64,000 nt of DNA from Clostridia bacterium (GTDB lineage: Bacteria > Bacillota > Clostridia > Oscillospirales > UBA644), in contig JAGASR010000031.1 in the NCBI GenBank assembly GCA_017621705.1, forward strand, positions 1 to 64,000. Direction: 5' to 3'. Of this stretch, positions 44,857-54,167 are shown in pieces. A program made the translations under genes and the position numbers. Below the pieces are notes generated by a model. That model made no database searches and was not told the origin of the DNA. It saw only the letters and a program-made list of their open reading frames with translations. Positions within the stretch are counted from its first letter, which is position 1. Every line of letters begins with the position of its first letter.

Positions 44857-46994
44857 TGGACGGGAATCTGACCGAGGGTCTTCGGGAAGGACATCGGGAG
44901 TTTACCACCGGGATTGACATCGCCGAAGAGTGCGTCAACAATAGCTCTTGCACCAAATTCGCCGCCGGGGAACGCTTGAATGATTGCGGGAATATTTTCA
45001 TTTTCCCAAGTGATAGTCATCGGACGACCGCCTTCGAGAACGAGAATGACAGGAGTTCCTGTTGCATGGATAGCTTTGAGGAAATCGAGCTGTTTACCGG
45101 GGAGGTTAAGGTCGCATCTGTCAAGGTTTTCACCGCTTGTTATTTCGTGGAAGTCACCGAGTGCCGCGATTGCAATATCAGCATTCTTAACAATTTCAAT
45201 AGCTTTGTTGATATCCGCAGGCTTATGCTGCCAACCGAGAACAACCGCAACACCGCGTTCGTCGTTTCTGTATTCGATCTTTATATTATAGTGCTTCTTT
45301 TCGAACTTGAACGGAACAAGGCTGTCGCCTTTCTTATCATCCCATGCATCGATAATAAGTTTGTCATCGATCCAGAGTTTTATGCTGTCCTGACATTTAA
45401 ATCCGATAAATGCGTCTGCTTCAATAGGACTTTCAATAATACCGGTCCAACGTGCAGAGAATTTTGCATCAACACAGTCAGCAGTCTTTGTAGCGATAAA
45501 GCTAAAATCTATAGCTTTGTCTTCACGTATAAGAACAGGTTCACCGATAGGACCTTCAGGATTGTTGTAATATTCACCTGTAAGTTTTACATACCATTCG
45601 TTGGGGATGCGGTTCATTGTAAGTTCTTTAAAATCGCAACCTTTTTCGTAAACAACTTCTGTTTCGTCGCTTACAACATCCTTGATGCAGCTTAAAATCG
45701 TGATCTTATCGTAATTTTTATCTGAAATAGAGTAGTTACCAAAGTTAAGAATATTACCGAGAGGACCGACAACTGCTATTTTCTTCAGATCTTTCTTGAG
45801 AGGAAGAATATTGTCTTTATTCTTCAAAAGAGTAATGGATTTCTTTGCGATCTCGTATGAGAGTTTTTGATGTTCTTCGCAATGGAATACTTTCTCTTCA
45901 AGAGTTTCGTCAATATAAGGATTGTCAAAAAGACCGAGATCATATTTGACTCTTAAAACTCTGCTTACCGCAAGGTCAAGAGTTTCCATGGACATAGTGC
46001 CGTTGTTGATATGATCGATAATTGCAGTCTGATAAAGGTCATGAGGGAAGTCGTAGAGCTGAACTTCTGTTCCCGCTTCGAGTGCCATTCTGATTGCTTC
46101 CTGCTTTGTTTCTGCAACGTTATGGTCACAGTTAAGCATGGAGATTGCACACATATCTGAGCGTACAAAACCTCTCATTTTCCATTGTTCACGGAGTACC
46201 TCTGTAAGAAGCTCTCTGTCGGAAGGTACAGGCTGACCGTCTATTGAGCTGTAAGAACACATAACATTATATGCACCGGCATCTTTAACAGCTGCTTCAA
46301 ATACGGGCTGGCAGTATTCATACATTTCGTGTTTACCGATAGCTGCGGGTGAACAGTTTAAACCACCTGTGGGTTCGCCGTAACCGGTATAGTGTTTAAG
46401 TTCAGATGCAACTTTGTCCGGACGTGAAATATCATCGCCCTGAAGACCTCTTACGATATGATATGCAAATCTTGAAGAATGATATGTGTCTTCACCATAG
46501 TTTTCTTCTGTTCTGCCCCAACGCGGTTCTCTTGCAAGGTCACAAACAGGAGCCCAAAGTTCCTGGACGCCGCATGCTCTTGCCTCTCTTGCCATTACTT
46601 CGCCCATTGCTTCGCCGAGTTCGGGTTCAAATGTTGAACCTAAAGCGCTTTGCTGTGGGAATACAGTGGCGCCTTCTTTGCAATAGCCATGAAGTGATTC
46701 TTCGCAACAAAGAATGGGAATACCGAGACGGGTATTTTCAATAGCATAGCGCTGAATGTCGTTGTATGCTTTTGCGTTACTGTTTCTTAACTGAACAACG
46801 CCGTAGGGATTATCACCCATTATACCGAGTTTTTCATAATTTGCTATAAGTTTTCCTGTTTCCGGATCCTCATAAGTGATATCAGATGCCGAGTACTGGT
46901 CTAGCTGACGTGCTTTTTCTTCGAGAGTCATTTTAGACAGAAGATCGGCAATTCTTTCCTCAACGGGAAGGGATTTATCTTTATATTTTTCCAT
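44409..46994 (-). CDS. GH3 glycosidase with PA14 domain, copy 1
   Basis: 861 residues from the ATG at 46994 (AGGAGG 6-7 nt upstream; a further ATG 12 codons upstream lacks a site). GH3 barrel (about 1-340) with nucleophile Asp280 in GFVRSDMCAI and KHYTGYGEPTGG; alpha/beta sandwich interrupted by a PA14 domain (about 465-610: GEYYNNPEG, LWIDDKLIIDAW, IEYRNDERG); then a fibronectin III domain (about 740-855). PA14 inserts shape the substrate pocket in GH3. No signal peptide. Beta-glucosidase, xylosidase or related activity. It has its own promoter although it follows a tandem paralogue. Confidence 0.92.
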   Translation of the reverse strand: MEKYKDKSLPVEERIADLLSKMTLEEKARQLDQYSASDITYEDPETGKLIANYEKLGIMGDNPYGVVQLRNSNAKAYNDIQRYAIENTRLGIPILCCEESLHGYCKEGATVFPQQSALGSTFEPELGEAMGEVMAREARACGVQELWAPVCDLAREPRWGRTEENYGEDTYHSSRFAYHIVRGLQGDDISRPDKVASELKHYTGYGEPTGGLNCSPAAIGKHEMYEYCQPVFEAAVKDAGAYNVMCSYSSIDGQPVPSDRELLTEVLREQWKMRGFVRSDMCAISMLNCDHNVAETKQEAIRMALEAGTEVQLYDFPHDLYQTAIIDHINNGTMSMETLDLAVSRVLRVKYDLGLFDNPYIDETLEEKVFHCEEHQKLSYEIAKKSITLLKNKDNILPLKKDLKKIAVVGPLGNILNFGNYSISDKNYDKITILSCIKDVVSDETEVVYEKGCDFKELTMNRIPNEWYVKLTGEYYNNPEGPIGEPVLIREDKAIDFSFIATKTADCVDAKFSARWTGIIESPIEADAFIGFKCQDSIKLWIDDKLIIDAWDDKKGDSLVPFKFEKKHYNIKIEYRNDERGVAVVLGWQHKPADINKAIEIVKNADIAIAALGDFHEITSGENLDRCDLNLPGKQLDFLKAIHATGTPVILVLEGGRPMTITWENENIPAIIQAFPGGEFGARAIVDALFGDVNPGGKLPMSFPKTLGQIPVHYSRKPAGGKRYVEGIDRNPLFPFGYGLSYTTFEYSDLQLSKDEIKTDETLKVSFNITNTGDVDGEEVAQVYIRDYFASVVKPGMELKGFQRVALKAGETKRIEIELGELAFRTLNPKYQWVVEPGQMRVMVGSSSVDLPLQSDFMIVK

Positions 46995-47020
46995 AAATAG
47001 CCTCCTAAATGTTTTTATTA

Positions 47021-47049
47021 ATAATAACATATTAATTTATTATTGTCAA
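47021..47049 (-). promoter_or_regulatory. promoter of PA14-GH3 copy 1
   Basis: Minus strand: TTGACA (complement of 47044-47049), 17-nt spacer, TATTAT (complement of 47021-47026). The same pair of hexamers and spacing occurs before copy 2 (49723-49751). Confidence 0.8.
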
Positions 47050-47062
47050 GTTTTTATCCAAA

Positions 47063-47094
47063 AAATGAGTTCGGATTTTTCACCGAACTCATTT
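47063..47094 (-). terminator. terminator of PA14-GH3 copy 2
   Basis: AAATGAGTTCGG / CCGAACTCATTT (12 bp), loop of 8, followed on the minus strand by TTTTTGG. It separates the two GH3 transcripts. Confidence 0.85.
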
Positions 47095-47104
47095 AATATT
47101 TGTT

Positions 47105-47552
47105 TTATTTAACGATCATGAAGTCTGACTGGAGAGGAAGATCTGCGGAGTTTGTACCTACCATGACTCTCATCTGACCGGGCTCAACGACCCACTGATA
47201 TTTCGGATTGAGGGTTCTGAATGCGAGTTCACCGAGTTCGATTTCGATTCTCTTTGTTTCGCCTGCTTTAAGAGCAACTCTCTGGAATCCTTTGAGTTCC
47301 ATACCGGGTTTAACAACTGAAGCAAAGTAGTCTCTGATATAAACCTGAGCAACTTCTTCGCCGTCAACGTCGCCTGTATTTGTTATATTGAACGAAACTT
47401 TAAGTGTTTCATCCGTCTTAATCTCATCTTTTGAAAGTTGGAGATCGGAATATTCAAAGGTCGTGTAAGAAAGACCGTAACCGAACGGGAAGAGGGGATT
47501 TCTGTCTATACCTTCAACGTATCTCTTGCCGCCTGCGGGCTTTCTGCTGTAG
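47105..47552. repeat. near-identical 3' segment shared with PA14-GH3 copy 1
   Basis: Partner of 44409-44856 in direct orientation; see that entry. The boundary of similarity falls at the HYSRKPAGG codons in both copies. Confidence 0.85.
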
Positions 47553-49690
47553 TGAACGGGGAGCTGACCTATTGTCTTCGGGAAGGACATGGAAAGTTTT
47601 CCGCCGGGATTTACCTTTCCGAATAATGCATCTGCAATAGCTCTTCCGCCGAGTTCACCTGTAAAGAATGCCTGAACGATTGCGGGAATATGTTCGTTTT
47701 CCCATGTGATGGTCATCGGACGGCCGCTCTGGAGGACGAGAACGACGGGGGTGCCTGTTTCGTAAATAGCTTTAAGGAAGTCGAGCTGTTTACCGGGGAG
47801 GTTAAGATCGCATCTGTCGAAGTTCTCGCCTGTAGTGATCTCAGCGTGGTCACCGAGAGAAACGATTGCAACATCTGCACCTTTAACGGCTTCAAGAGCT
47901 TCATTTATATCAGCGGGTTTATCCTGCCAACCCATCATTACAGAAGCACCGCGCTCGTCATTACGGTATTCGATCTTAATGTTGTATTTTCTCTTTTCAA
48001 ACTTAAACGGAACAAGACAATCGCCTTTCTTATCGCCCCATGCATCGATAATAAGTTCATCATCGATCCAGAGTTTGACACTGTCCTGACATTTGAACCC
48101 GATAAACGCATCGCCTTCAATATCCGGCTGCATAATACCTGTCCAACGTGCGGAGAATTTAGCATCAACACAGCCTGCAACTTTTTCTGCAATAAAGCTG
48201 AATTCAATTCCGGATTCTGGACGAACAAGCGCAGGTTCTCCTACAGGTTCTTCGGGATTGTTGTAATATTCACCTTTAAGTCCCGTAAACCATCTGCCGT
48301 TAATCTTTTTCATTGTAAGCTCTTTGAACTCACAGCCTTTTGCGTATACAACTTCCGTTTCGTCGCCGACGATCTCTTTGATTGAAGAAACTAAAGTAAT
48401 CTTATCATATGTTCTGGGAGAAACGCTGTAGTCGCCAAAGTTGAGAATATCAGCGGTGGGGCCTACAACTGCGATCTTCTTCATACCTTTTTTCAAAGGG
48501 AGGAGATTGTTTTCGTTCTTGAGGAGTGTTATGGATTTAGCGGCAATTCTGTATGCAAGGTCTTTATGTTCCTGGCAGTGCAGAACTTTATCCTGAAGAC
48601 TTTCGTCAATATACGGATCATCGAAAAGACCGAGGTCGAATTTTACTCTCAACATGCATCCAACCGCATCGTCAAGAGTTTCCATGGAAATAATGCCTCT
48701 CTGTACATAGTCGATAATTGTTCCCTGATAGAGATCATGGGGGAAGTCGTGAAGTTGAACGTTTGTACCTGCTTCAAGAGCCATTCTGATAGCTTCCTGC
48801 TTCGTATCGGCAACGTTGTGGTCACAGTTAAGCATCGAGATCGCGCACATATCGGAACGTACAAAGCCTCTCATTCCCCACTGATCGCGGAGGACATCAC
48901 GAAGAAGTTCTCTGTCGGAGGGAACGGGCTGACCGTCGATAGAACTGTACGAACACATAACATTGTATGCGCCTGCATCTTTGACAGCTGCTTCGAATAC
49001 GGGCTGACAGTATTCGAAAACTTCGTGTCTGCCCATTGCTACAACTGAACAGTTAAGACCGCCTGCAGGTGCGCCGTATGCCGTGTAATGTTTAAGTTCT
49101 GCAACAACCTTATCGGGTTTGGAAACATCGTCACCCTGAAGACCGCGTACTATATGATAAGCAAATCTGGAAGAATGGTATGTATCTTCGCCCCAGTTTT
49201 CCTCGGTTCTGCCCCAACGGGGTTCTCTTGCAAGGTCACATACGGGAGCCCATGCTTCCTGAACGCCGCAAGCTCTTGCTTCTCTTGCAATTGCGGCACC
49301 CATTTCTTCGCCGAGAGAAGGTTCAAATGTACAGCCGAGAGCCAGCTGCTGAGGGAACACGGTTGCCCCCTGTTCAGTATAACCGTGGAGAGCTTCCGTA
49401 CTGAAAAGAATGGGAATACCGAGGCGGGTATTCTCGACAGCATGGCGCTGAAGTTCATTGTAAACTTTCGCATTGCTCTTGCCGAGACCGATAACACCGT
49501 AGGGAATATCGCCCATTTCTTTGAGTTTTTCGTAGTCAACAAAACGATCACCTGTTTCCGGATCTTCACGAGTAAGATCAGAGGGCGAATACTGGTCGAT
49601 CTGGCGGACTTTTTCTTCAAGGGTCATCTTTGAGAGAAGATCTGCAATTCTCTCTTTGACGGGAAGTGATTTATCTTTATATTTTTCCAT
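47105..49690 (-). CDS. GH3 glycosidase with PA14 domain, copy 2
   Basis: 861 residues, same length and domain order as copy 1: GH3 barrel with the Asp nucleophile in GFVRSDMCAI, PA14 insert (about 465-610), fibronectin III tail. AAAGGAG lies before the start. It differs from copy 1 throughout the barrel (e.g. FSTEALHGYTEQG against CCEESLHGYCKEG), which suggests a shifted specificity, while the last ~150 residues are almost identical. It lies downstream of the MATE exporter on the same strand, separated by a terminator and its own promoter. Confidence 0.92.
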   Translation of the reverse strand: MEKYKDKSLPVKERIADLLSKMTLEEKVRQIDQYSPSDLTREDPETGDRFVDYEKLKEMGDIPYGVIGLGKSNAKVYNELQRHAVENTRLGIPILFSTEALHGYTEQGATVFPQQLALGCTFEPSLGEEMGAAIAREARACGVQEAWAPVCDLAREPRWGRTEENWGEDTYHSSRFAYHIVRGLQGDDVSKPDKVVAELKHYTAYGAPAGGLNCSVVAMGRHEVFEYCQPVFEAAVKDAGAYNVMCSYSSIDGQPVPSDRELLRDVLRDQWGMRGFVRSDMCAISMLNCDHNVADTKQEAIRMALEAGTNVQLHDFPHDLYQGTIIDYVQRGIISMETLDDAVGCMLRVKFDLGLFDDPYIDESLQDKVLHCQEHKDLAYRIAAKSITLLKNENNLLPLKKGMKKIAVVGPTADILNFGDYSVSPRTYDKITLVSSIKEIVGDETEVVYAKGCEFKELTMKKINGRWFTGLKGEYYNNPEEPVGEPALVRPESGIEFSFIAEKVAGCVDAKFSARWTGIMQPDIEGDAFIGFKCQDSVKLWIDDELIIDAWGDKKGDCLVPFKFEKRKYNIKIEYRNDERGASVMMGWQDKPADINEALEAVKGADVAIVSLGDHAEITTGENFDRCDLNLPGKQLDFLKAIYETGTPVVLVLQSGRPMTITWENEHIPAIVQAFFTGELGGRAIADALFGKVNPGGKLSMSFPKTIGQLPVHYSRKPAGGKRYVEGIDRNPLFPFGYGLSYTTFEYSDLQLSKDEIKTDETLKVSFNITNTGDVDGEEVAQVYIRDYFASVVKPGMELKGFQRVALKAGETKRIEIELGELAFRTLNPKYQWVVEPGQMRVMVGTNSADLPLQSDFMIVK

Positions 49691-49722
49691 GGTTTAATCT
49701 CCTTTATTTTATTATTTTTTTT

Positions 49723-49751
49723 ATAATAACATAATATTTTACTGTTGTCAA
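49723..49751 (-). promoter_or_regulatory. promoter of PA14-GH3 copy 2
   Basis: Minus strand: TTGACA (complement of 49746-49751), 17-nt spacer, TATTAT (complement of 49723-49728). Confidence 0.8.
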
Positions 49752-49782
49752 GCAAAAAAGTATACATTTTATTTATAAAAAA

Positions 49783-49812
49783 GCATCTGTACAAAAAACA
49801 AAGTACAAATGC
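49783..49812 (-). terminator. terminator of the MATE gene
   Basis: GCATCTGTAC / GTACAAATGC (10 bp with one mismatch), followed on the minus strand by TTTTTTATAAAT. Confidence 0.75.
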
Positions 49813-49819
49813 CATTTCC

Positions 49820-51217
49820 TTATTTATTTTCTTTGATAATATTTTTTGCCCAGATTCCCGACATAAGCATAGGAAGTCCTATACAGATTTTTATAATATC
49901 CGAGAACTGAACAATGAAATATATCAGAACTATTCCAAGCGTTGTATATCTGCAAAGCAGGAACGAAATAACGACCGGCACGCACCATGTATAAACGCTG
50001 TCGAAAAGAAATGTTATAAATGTCCGCCCACCCGAACGTATCGTAAAATATGTTACATGAATAAACGCATGGATAGGCAGCGATGCGCCTGCAACCATCA
50101 GAAAATTGGTTGCGAGATCATAAACTTCTTGTTCTGTATTATATATGAGCGGAATGAACGGTGCTGACGCTATAAGAAGTAGACCTATAACTGTATTTGA
50201 AGCAACGGAAAGAAAGATCAGTTTTCTGTCTATATCTTTTGCCTCTTCGATCTCTCCTGCACCAAGCTTTTGTCCGACAAGAATACTTACCGCACTGCCC
50301 ATAGACATCATTATTATACAGAATATATTCCAAACTGTCGATGAAATATTGTTTGCCGCAACGACTTCGAGGCCTCTTGTGGAATAGTTCTGGTTTACGA
50401 ATGTTGTACCCATAGACCAGAGAACTTCATTAAGAAGAAGGGGAGTGCCTGTCTTGATTATTTTCCATACAAGAGGAAGCGGTACTTTGAGAGATCTGTA
50501 AACACCGTCAATGAAAGGATATTTCCCTTTATTTTTATGTGTGTATAAGACTATATATATCATCTCGATAAATCTTGCGATGACCGTCGCGAGAGCCGCA
50601 CCGCGAACACCCATTGCAGGGATCCACAAAAAGCCGAAAATAAGGACTAAATTGAGAACAAAATTTACCCCGATCGAAATAACGGAAGCAATCATAGGAG
50701 CTACCGTTTCTCCGGTTTCTCTTAAAGTGCTCGTGTAGACCTGAACTATCATAAACGGAACAAGTCCGATTATTGCGATCATCAGATAGTCGAGTGCATA
50801 TCCGAGGGTTATCGTAAGGTCGAGATCCGCATTTGCCTCATTGTCAAGGAAGAGCATTATAAGTTCATCACCGAAAGGTATCAACGCGGAAAGAGCGATC
50901 GCCGTAGAAACAACACAGAAAATGAATTTAAATCTGAATGTGTGTTTTACGCCTAAATTATCACCGATACCGAAGAATTGTGCACCGAATATGGAAACAC
51001 CCGAAATTCCGCCGAATATCGTCAGGTTAAAAACAAATATGATCTGGTTTACTATCGCAACACCGCTCATCGGTTCCGTTCCCAGTGAACCTACCATTAT
51101 GTTATCAAGCAGGTTTACAACGTTTGTAATACCTTGCTGAATTATTATGGGAATAATGAGTTTAATAACTTTCTGGTAGAAAGCTTTGTCTCCGATGAAT
51201 TTCTTTAGAATTTTCAT
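49820..51217 (-). CDS. MATE-family efflux transporter
   Basis: 465 residues with 12 predicted TM helices in two pseudo-repeats. Landmarks are LIIPIIIQQGITNVVNLLDNIMVG at the N-terminus, PAMGVRGAALATVIAR in the middle and the NQNYSTRGLEVVAANNIS loop. MATE proteins export cationic drugs or metabolites with Na+ or H+. It is divergent from an AraC-type gene with a 101-nt spacer, so the regulator may control it. Substrate unknown. Confidence 0.94.
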   Translation of the reverse strand: MKILKKFIGDKAFYQKVIKLIIPIIIQQGITNVVNLLDNIMVGSLGTEPMSGVAIVNQIIFVFNLTIFGGISGVSIFGAQFFGIGDNLGVKHTFRFKFIFCVVSTAIALSALIPFGDELIMLFLDNEANADLDLTITLGYALDYLMIAIIGLVPFMIVQVYTSTLRETGETVAPMIASVISIGVNFVLNLVLIFGFLWIPAMGVRGAALATVIARFIEMIYIVLYTHKNKGKYPFIDGVYRSLKVPLPLVWKIIKTGTPLLLNEVLWSMGTTFVNQNYSTRGLEVVAANNISSTVWNIFCIIMMSMGSAVSILVGQKLGAGEIEEAKDIDRKLIFLSVASNTVIGLLLIASAPFIPLIYNTEQEVYDLATNFLMVAGASLPIHAFIHVTYFTIRSGGRTFITFLFDSVYTWCVPVVISFLLCRYTTLGIVLIYFIVQFSDIIKICIGLPMLMSGIWAKNIIKENK

Positions 51218-51318
51218 AAAAACCTTTTTACCTCTTGATTTTTTTATTTTATTGAGTTATAATTATTGACAGTAAATTATCCGTTACGGTTTTTGCGGCG
51301 GCAAAATGGAGAATTATT

Positions 51319-52176
51319 ATGGCAGGAAATAAACGAAAGATCATCGAACATTCATATCTTCAGATGGTCGGAGTCCCTCTTATTGCGATGTATTCAAATT
51401 CGTCTTCTTCGACGATGCTCGATACTCACGATCACGGCAGTCTGTTTGAGATATGTTATCTTAAACGCGGATCCCAAAAATATTGTATAGGTAAAGAGGA
51501 ATACTCTCTCAGCGGCGGCGAAGTGTTTATAACTTTTCCCCGAGAAAATCATTCTTCGGGTAATGATCCGCAGTCCAGAGGCTGTCTTTATTGGTTTCAT
51601 CTCGACAGCAGATGTCCCTCTTTGCTCGGTCTTGATTCGGAAAGCTCTGAAAGACTGATCGAACATCTTTTTGCCATAAATGTCCGTAAATTCAAAATTC
51701 ACGATGATATTGCCGCCAAGCTTTTAAAAGCATACGCTTTATTTGACCGCGGTACCGAGATCGATATAATCGCCGCAAAAGCTTTTTTGACAGTTTTTCT
51801 CTGCGAACTTATCGATGCCGAACGGAATATCGATAAACCGAGGGAAATTTCCGATCCGATAAACCGTGCAAAAACTTATATGGATGAAAACATAAAAGAA
51901 CGCCTGAACCTTGCCGAGATATCCGAGATGATCAATTTCTCCCTTTCTCATTTTAAACTCAAATTTAAAAAAGAGATCGGTATTCCTCCGGGAGAGTATA
52001 TCATGCGGCAGAAAATATATGATTCGATCAAACTGCTTTCGGAAAAATCACTTACATATATTGCCTATGAATATAACTTCTCCTCGCCGCAGCATTATTC
52101 GAAAAATTTCAAGGCAATAACAGGTATGACTCCAAAAGAATATAAAAATAAAATGAAGTCGTCTGTCGATTTGTGA
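51319..52176 (+). CDS. AraC-family transcriptional regulator
   Basis: 285 residues. N-terminal cupin-like sensor (about 30-110: THDHGSLFEICYLKRGSQKY, LSGGEVFITFPRENHSS) and a C-terminal double helix-turn-helix (about 185-282) with NLAEISEMINFSLSHFKLKFKKE and SSPQHYSKNFKAITGMTPKEYK. GGAGA precedes the start. AraC regulators of this type often control sugar-use genes; the adjacent MATE and GH3 genes are candidate targets (inference). TTGACA at 51266-51271 is a candidate -35. Confidence 0.94.
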   Translation: MAGNKRKIIEHSYLQMVGVPLIAMYSNSSSSTMLDTHDHGSLFEICYLKRGSQKYCIGKEEYSLSGGEVFITFPRENHSSGNDPQSRGCLYWFHLDSRCPSLLGLDSESSERLIEHLFAINVRKFKIHDDIAAKLLKAYALFDRGTEIDIIAAKAFLTVFLCELIDAERNIDKPREISDPINRAKTYMDENIKERLNLAEISEMINFSLSHFKLKFKKEIGIPPGEYIMRQKIYDSIKLLSEKSLTYIAYEYNFSSPQHYSKNFKAITGMTPKEYKNKMKSSVDL

Positions 52177-52225
52177 TTATATCACAATTTAAAAATAAAG
52201 TCAATAATCAAAAGAGGTTACTATT

Positions 52226-52783
52226 GTGGAAACTATGCATGCTCATGAAAAAATTATAAATACGTTCGATTACAATGGTACTTCTGTTGATCTTGTCGAA
52301 TGGTATGATAGTATTTGGTGCGGGAAAGTCGGTTATGCCGCTGATAATATCGATGAACCGGATGTAGAAAAAATAATGAATGATTTTATGGCTACCTTCG
52401 AGCCGAAAATTGTTCCTAATAAACGTGAGGAAAATTGGGATGTATGCATGAGCTTAAATTATCTTTCATCAGAGCATCCGAATGGCGTCTTCTTTGGTTT
52501 TCGAGTTGAAACAGATAAACAGCCCGACTGTTTTGATATTATTAAAGTGCCTTCTTCAACGTATATGCGTGTTTGTATCTGTGAAGAAACATTCAAAGCT
52601 TTGAATGTTGAGCCTTGGATGGGCGGTATCCCTCCGTATGAGTGGATATGCGAAAAAATAGCGCCTGAGTTTGGATATCAAAATGGTTCGGATACCTTAC
52701 CGATCTTTGAATATTACGGTCATAATGCTGAAGATAATCACATTGAAATTTGTTATCTGTATGTGCCTGTTAAAGCAAAATAA
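52226..52783 (+). CDS. GyrI-like small-molecule-binding protein
   Basis: 185 residues from GTG at 52226 (AGAGG 8 nt upstream; an ATG at 52235 is possible). It appears to be a stand-alone effector-binding domain: VPSSTYMRVCICEETFKAL, GIPPYEWICEKIAPEFGY and a closing HIEICYLYVPVK strand fit the GyrI/AraC-E pattern. No DNA-binding domain. It follows the AraC gene by 49 nt and could bind the same class of ligands. Family assignment by pattern only. Confidence 0.75.
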   Translation: METMHAHEKIINTFDYNGTSVDLVEWYDSIWCGKVGYAADNIDEPDVEKIMNDFMATFEPKIVPNKREENWDVCMSLNYLSSEHPNGVFFGFRVETDKQPDCFDIIKVPSSTYMRVCICEETFKALNVEPWMGGIPPYEWICEKIAPEFGYQNGSDTLPIFEYYGHNAEDNHIEICYLYVPVKAK

Positions 52784-52810
52784 TTGACTGTTTTTTGTAT
52801 ATAAAATAAT

Positions 52811-52839
52811 AACTGACTGCCCCAAATGAGCAGTCAGTT
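52811..52839. terminator. bidirectional terminator between the GyrI-like gene and hflX
   Basis: AACTGACTGC / GCAGTCAGTT (10 bp) with loop CCCAAATGA, flanked by A- and T-rich sequence. Confidence 0.85.
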
Positions 52840-52844
52840 TTCGT

Positions 52845-54143
52845 TTATTCTTCTTCGGTTACGATATACGGTTCGATCCTGTTTAAAATATCAAAAGATG
52901 CATCTGTTCTTATTTTCATATGTGTGCCGTCTTCTTTGCTGTCAGCAGAGAGGACTTTTGTTTTCTGATAAAGAATATTTAAAACAGAACCGTCGGAATA
53001 GGGGATAATAAGATCGTATTCTCTTTCTGTATCGAAATGTTTTATTATCGCATTTCTTAATTCTTCAATGCCTTCGCCCGTTCTTGCCGAGACATAAAAC
53101 ATATTTTCATGCGTTTTTTTCTGTATTGCAAAGCCTGCAGGACCGTTTTCGCACAGATCGGATTTATTCAAAATTAAAAATAACGGTTTTTCCGCAGCTC
53201 CGAGTTCACCTAAAAGCGTTTCGACAATTTCGATATGACGCGGTGCTTCTTCGTCCGAACAGTCTACAACGTGAAGCAGCATATCAGCTCCGAGGGATTC
53301 ATCAAGAGTCGATCTGAATGCTTCAACAAGAGTGTGCGGAAGTTTTCTTATGAAACCGACGGTGTCAACGAGCAAGATATCTTTTGCAGGTATCTGTTCA
53401 ATATTCATCCTGCGAACGGTCGGATCAAGCGTTGCGAAAAGTTTATCTTCAGCATAGACATCGGCGCCGCAAAGAGTATTCATCAATGTGCTTTTTCCTG
53501 CATTCGTGTATCCGACAAGCGCGCAGGTCGGAACTCCGCCTCTTGAACGTCTTCTTCCGGAAACATCGCGTCTCTTATCAGCTTCTTTGATCTGACCCTG
53601 AAGAGCATATATTCTGCGGTTTATATGACGTCGGTCGGTTTCAAGCTTCGTTTCGCCGGGACCTCTCGTTGCAATACCGCCTTTGCCGCCGCCACCTATT
53701 CTTGAAAGCGATTTTCCGAGGCCAGCAAGTCTCGGTAATCTGTATTTTAACTGCGCAAGTTCTACCTGTAAACGACCTTGAGAAGATTCTGCCCTCATAG
53801 CGAATATATCAAGGATGAGCATTGTTCTGTCTATTACTCGAACGTCCGTTCGGTCTTCGAGATTTTTTGTCTGTGATCCCGTAAGTTCATCGTCCGCTAT
53901 GATCAGATCAATTTCGTTTTCTTCGCAAAACTGCTTTATTTCGTCTATTTTACCTTCACCGAGATAAGTCGCAGGATGAGGTTCTGATCTTTTCTGGAGC
54001 ATTGATGCCACTGTTTCCGCCTGCGCGGTGTCTGCAAGACGTTCCAGTTCGCTTATCGAACGTTCAGCCTCCGTGGTATCTCCCGTGTCGATACCAATAA
54101 GAAGTACTCTTTCTTTTTGAGTGCTTGTTTCGTGCATATTCAT
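52845..54143 (-). CDS. hflX: ribosome-associated GTPase HflX
   Basis: 432 residues. N-terminal HflX domain (about 20-115: TYLGEGKIDEIK, LIIADDELTGSQTKNLE), a glycine-rich turn (GGGGKGGIATRGPGETKLE) in a helical linker, and a G domain with GYTNAGKSTL, DTVGF and NKSD, then a C-terminal tail. It binds the 50S subunit and rescues stalled or heat-damaged ribosomes. AAAGGTAA precedes the start. It is the last gene of a four-gene minus-strand run starting at 57744. Confidence 0.96.
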   Translation of the reverse strand: MNMHETSTQKERVLLIGIDTGDTTEAERSISELERLADTAQAETVASMLQKRSEPHPATYLGEGKIDEIKQFCEENEIDLIIADDELTGSQTKNLEDRTDVRVIDRTMLILDIFAMRAESSQGRLQVELAQLKYRLPRLAGLGKSLSRIGGGGKGGIATRGPGETKLETDRRHINRRIYALQGQIKEADKRRDVSGRRRSRGGVPTCALVGYTNAGKSTLMNTLCGADVYAEDKLFATLDPTVRRMNIEQIPAKDILLVDTVGFIRKLPHTLVEAFRSTLDESLGADMLLHVVDCSDEEAPRHIEIVETLLGELGAAEKPLFLILNKSDLCENGPAGFAIQKKTHENMFYVSARTGEGIEELRNAIIKHFDTEREYDLIIPYSDGSVLNILYQKTKVLSADSKEDGTHMKIRTDASFDILNRIEPYIVTEEE

Positions 54144-54167
54144 AAAAAATTACCTTTCGGTTTAAAC

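Noticed and set aside
44409..49690. Tandem GH3 copies as an assembly duplication
   Set aside because: The barrels differ in many residues and in their intergenic DNA, so there are two true genes; only the 3' parts are near-identical.
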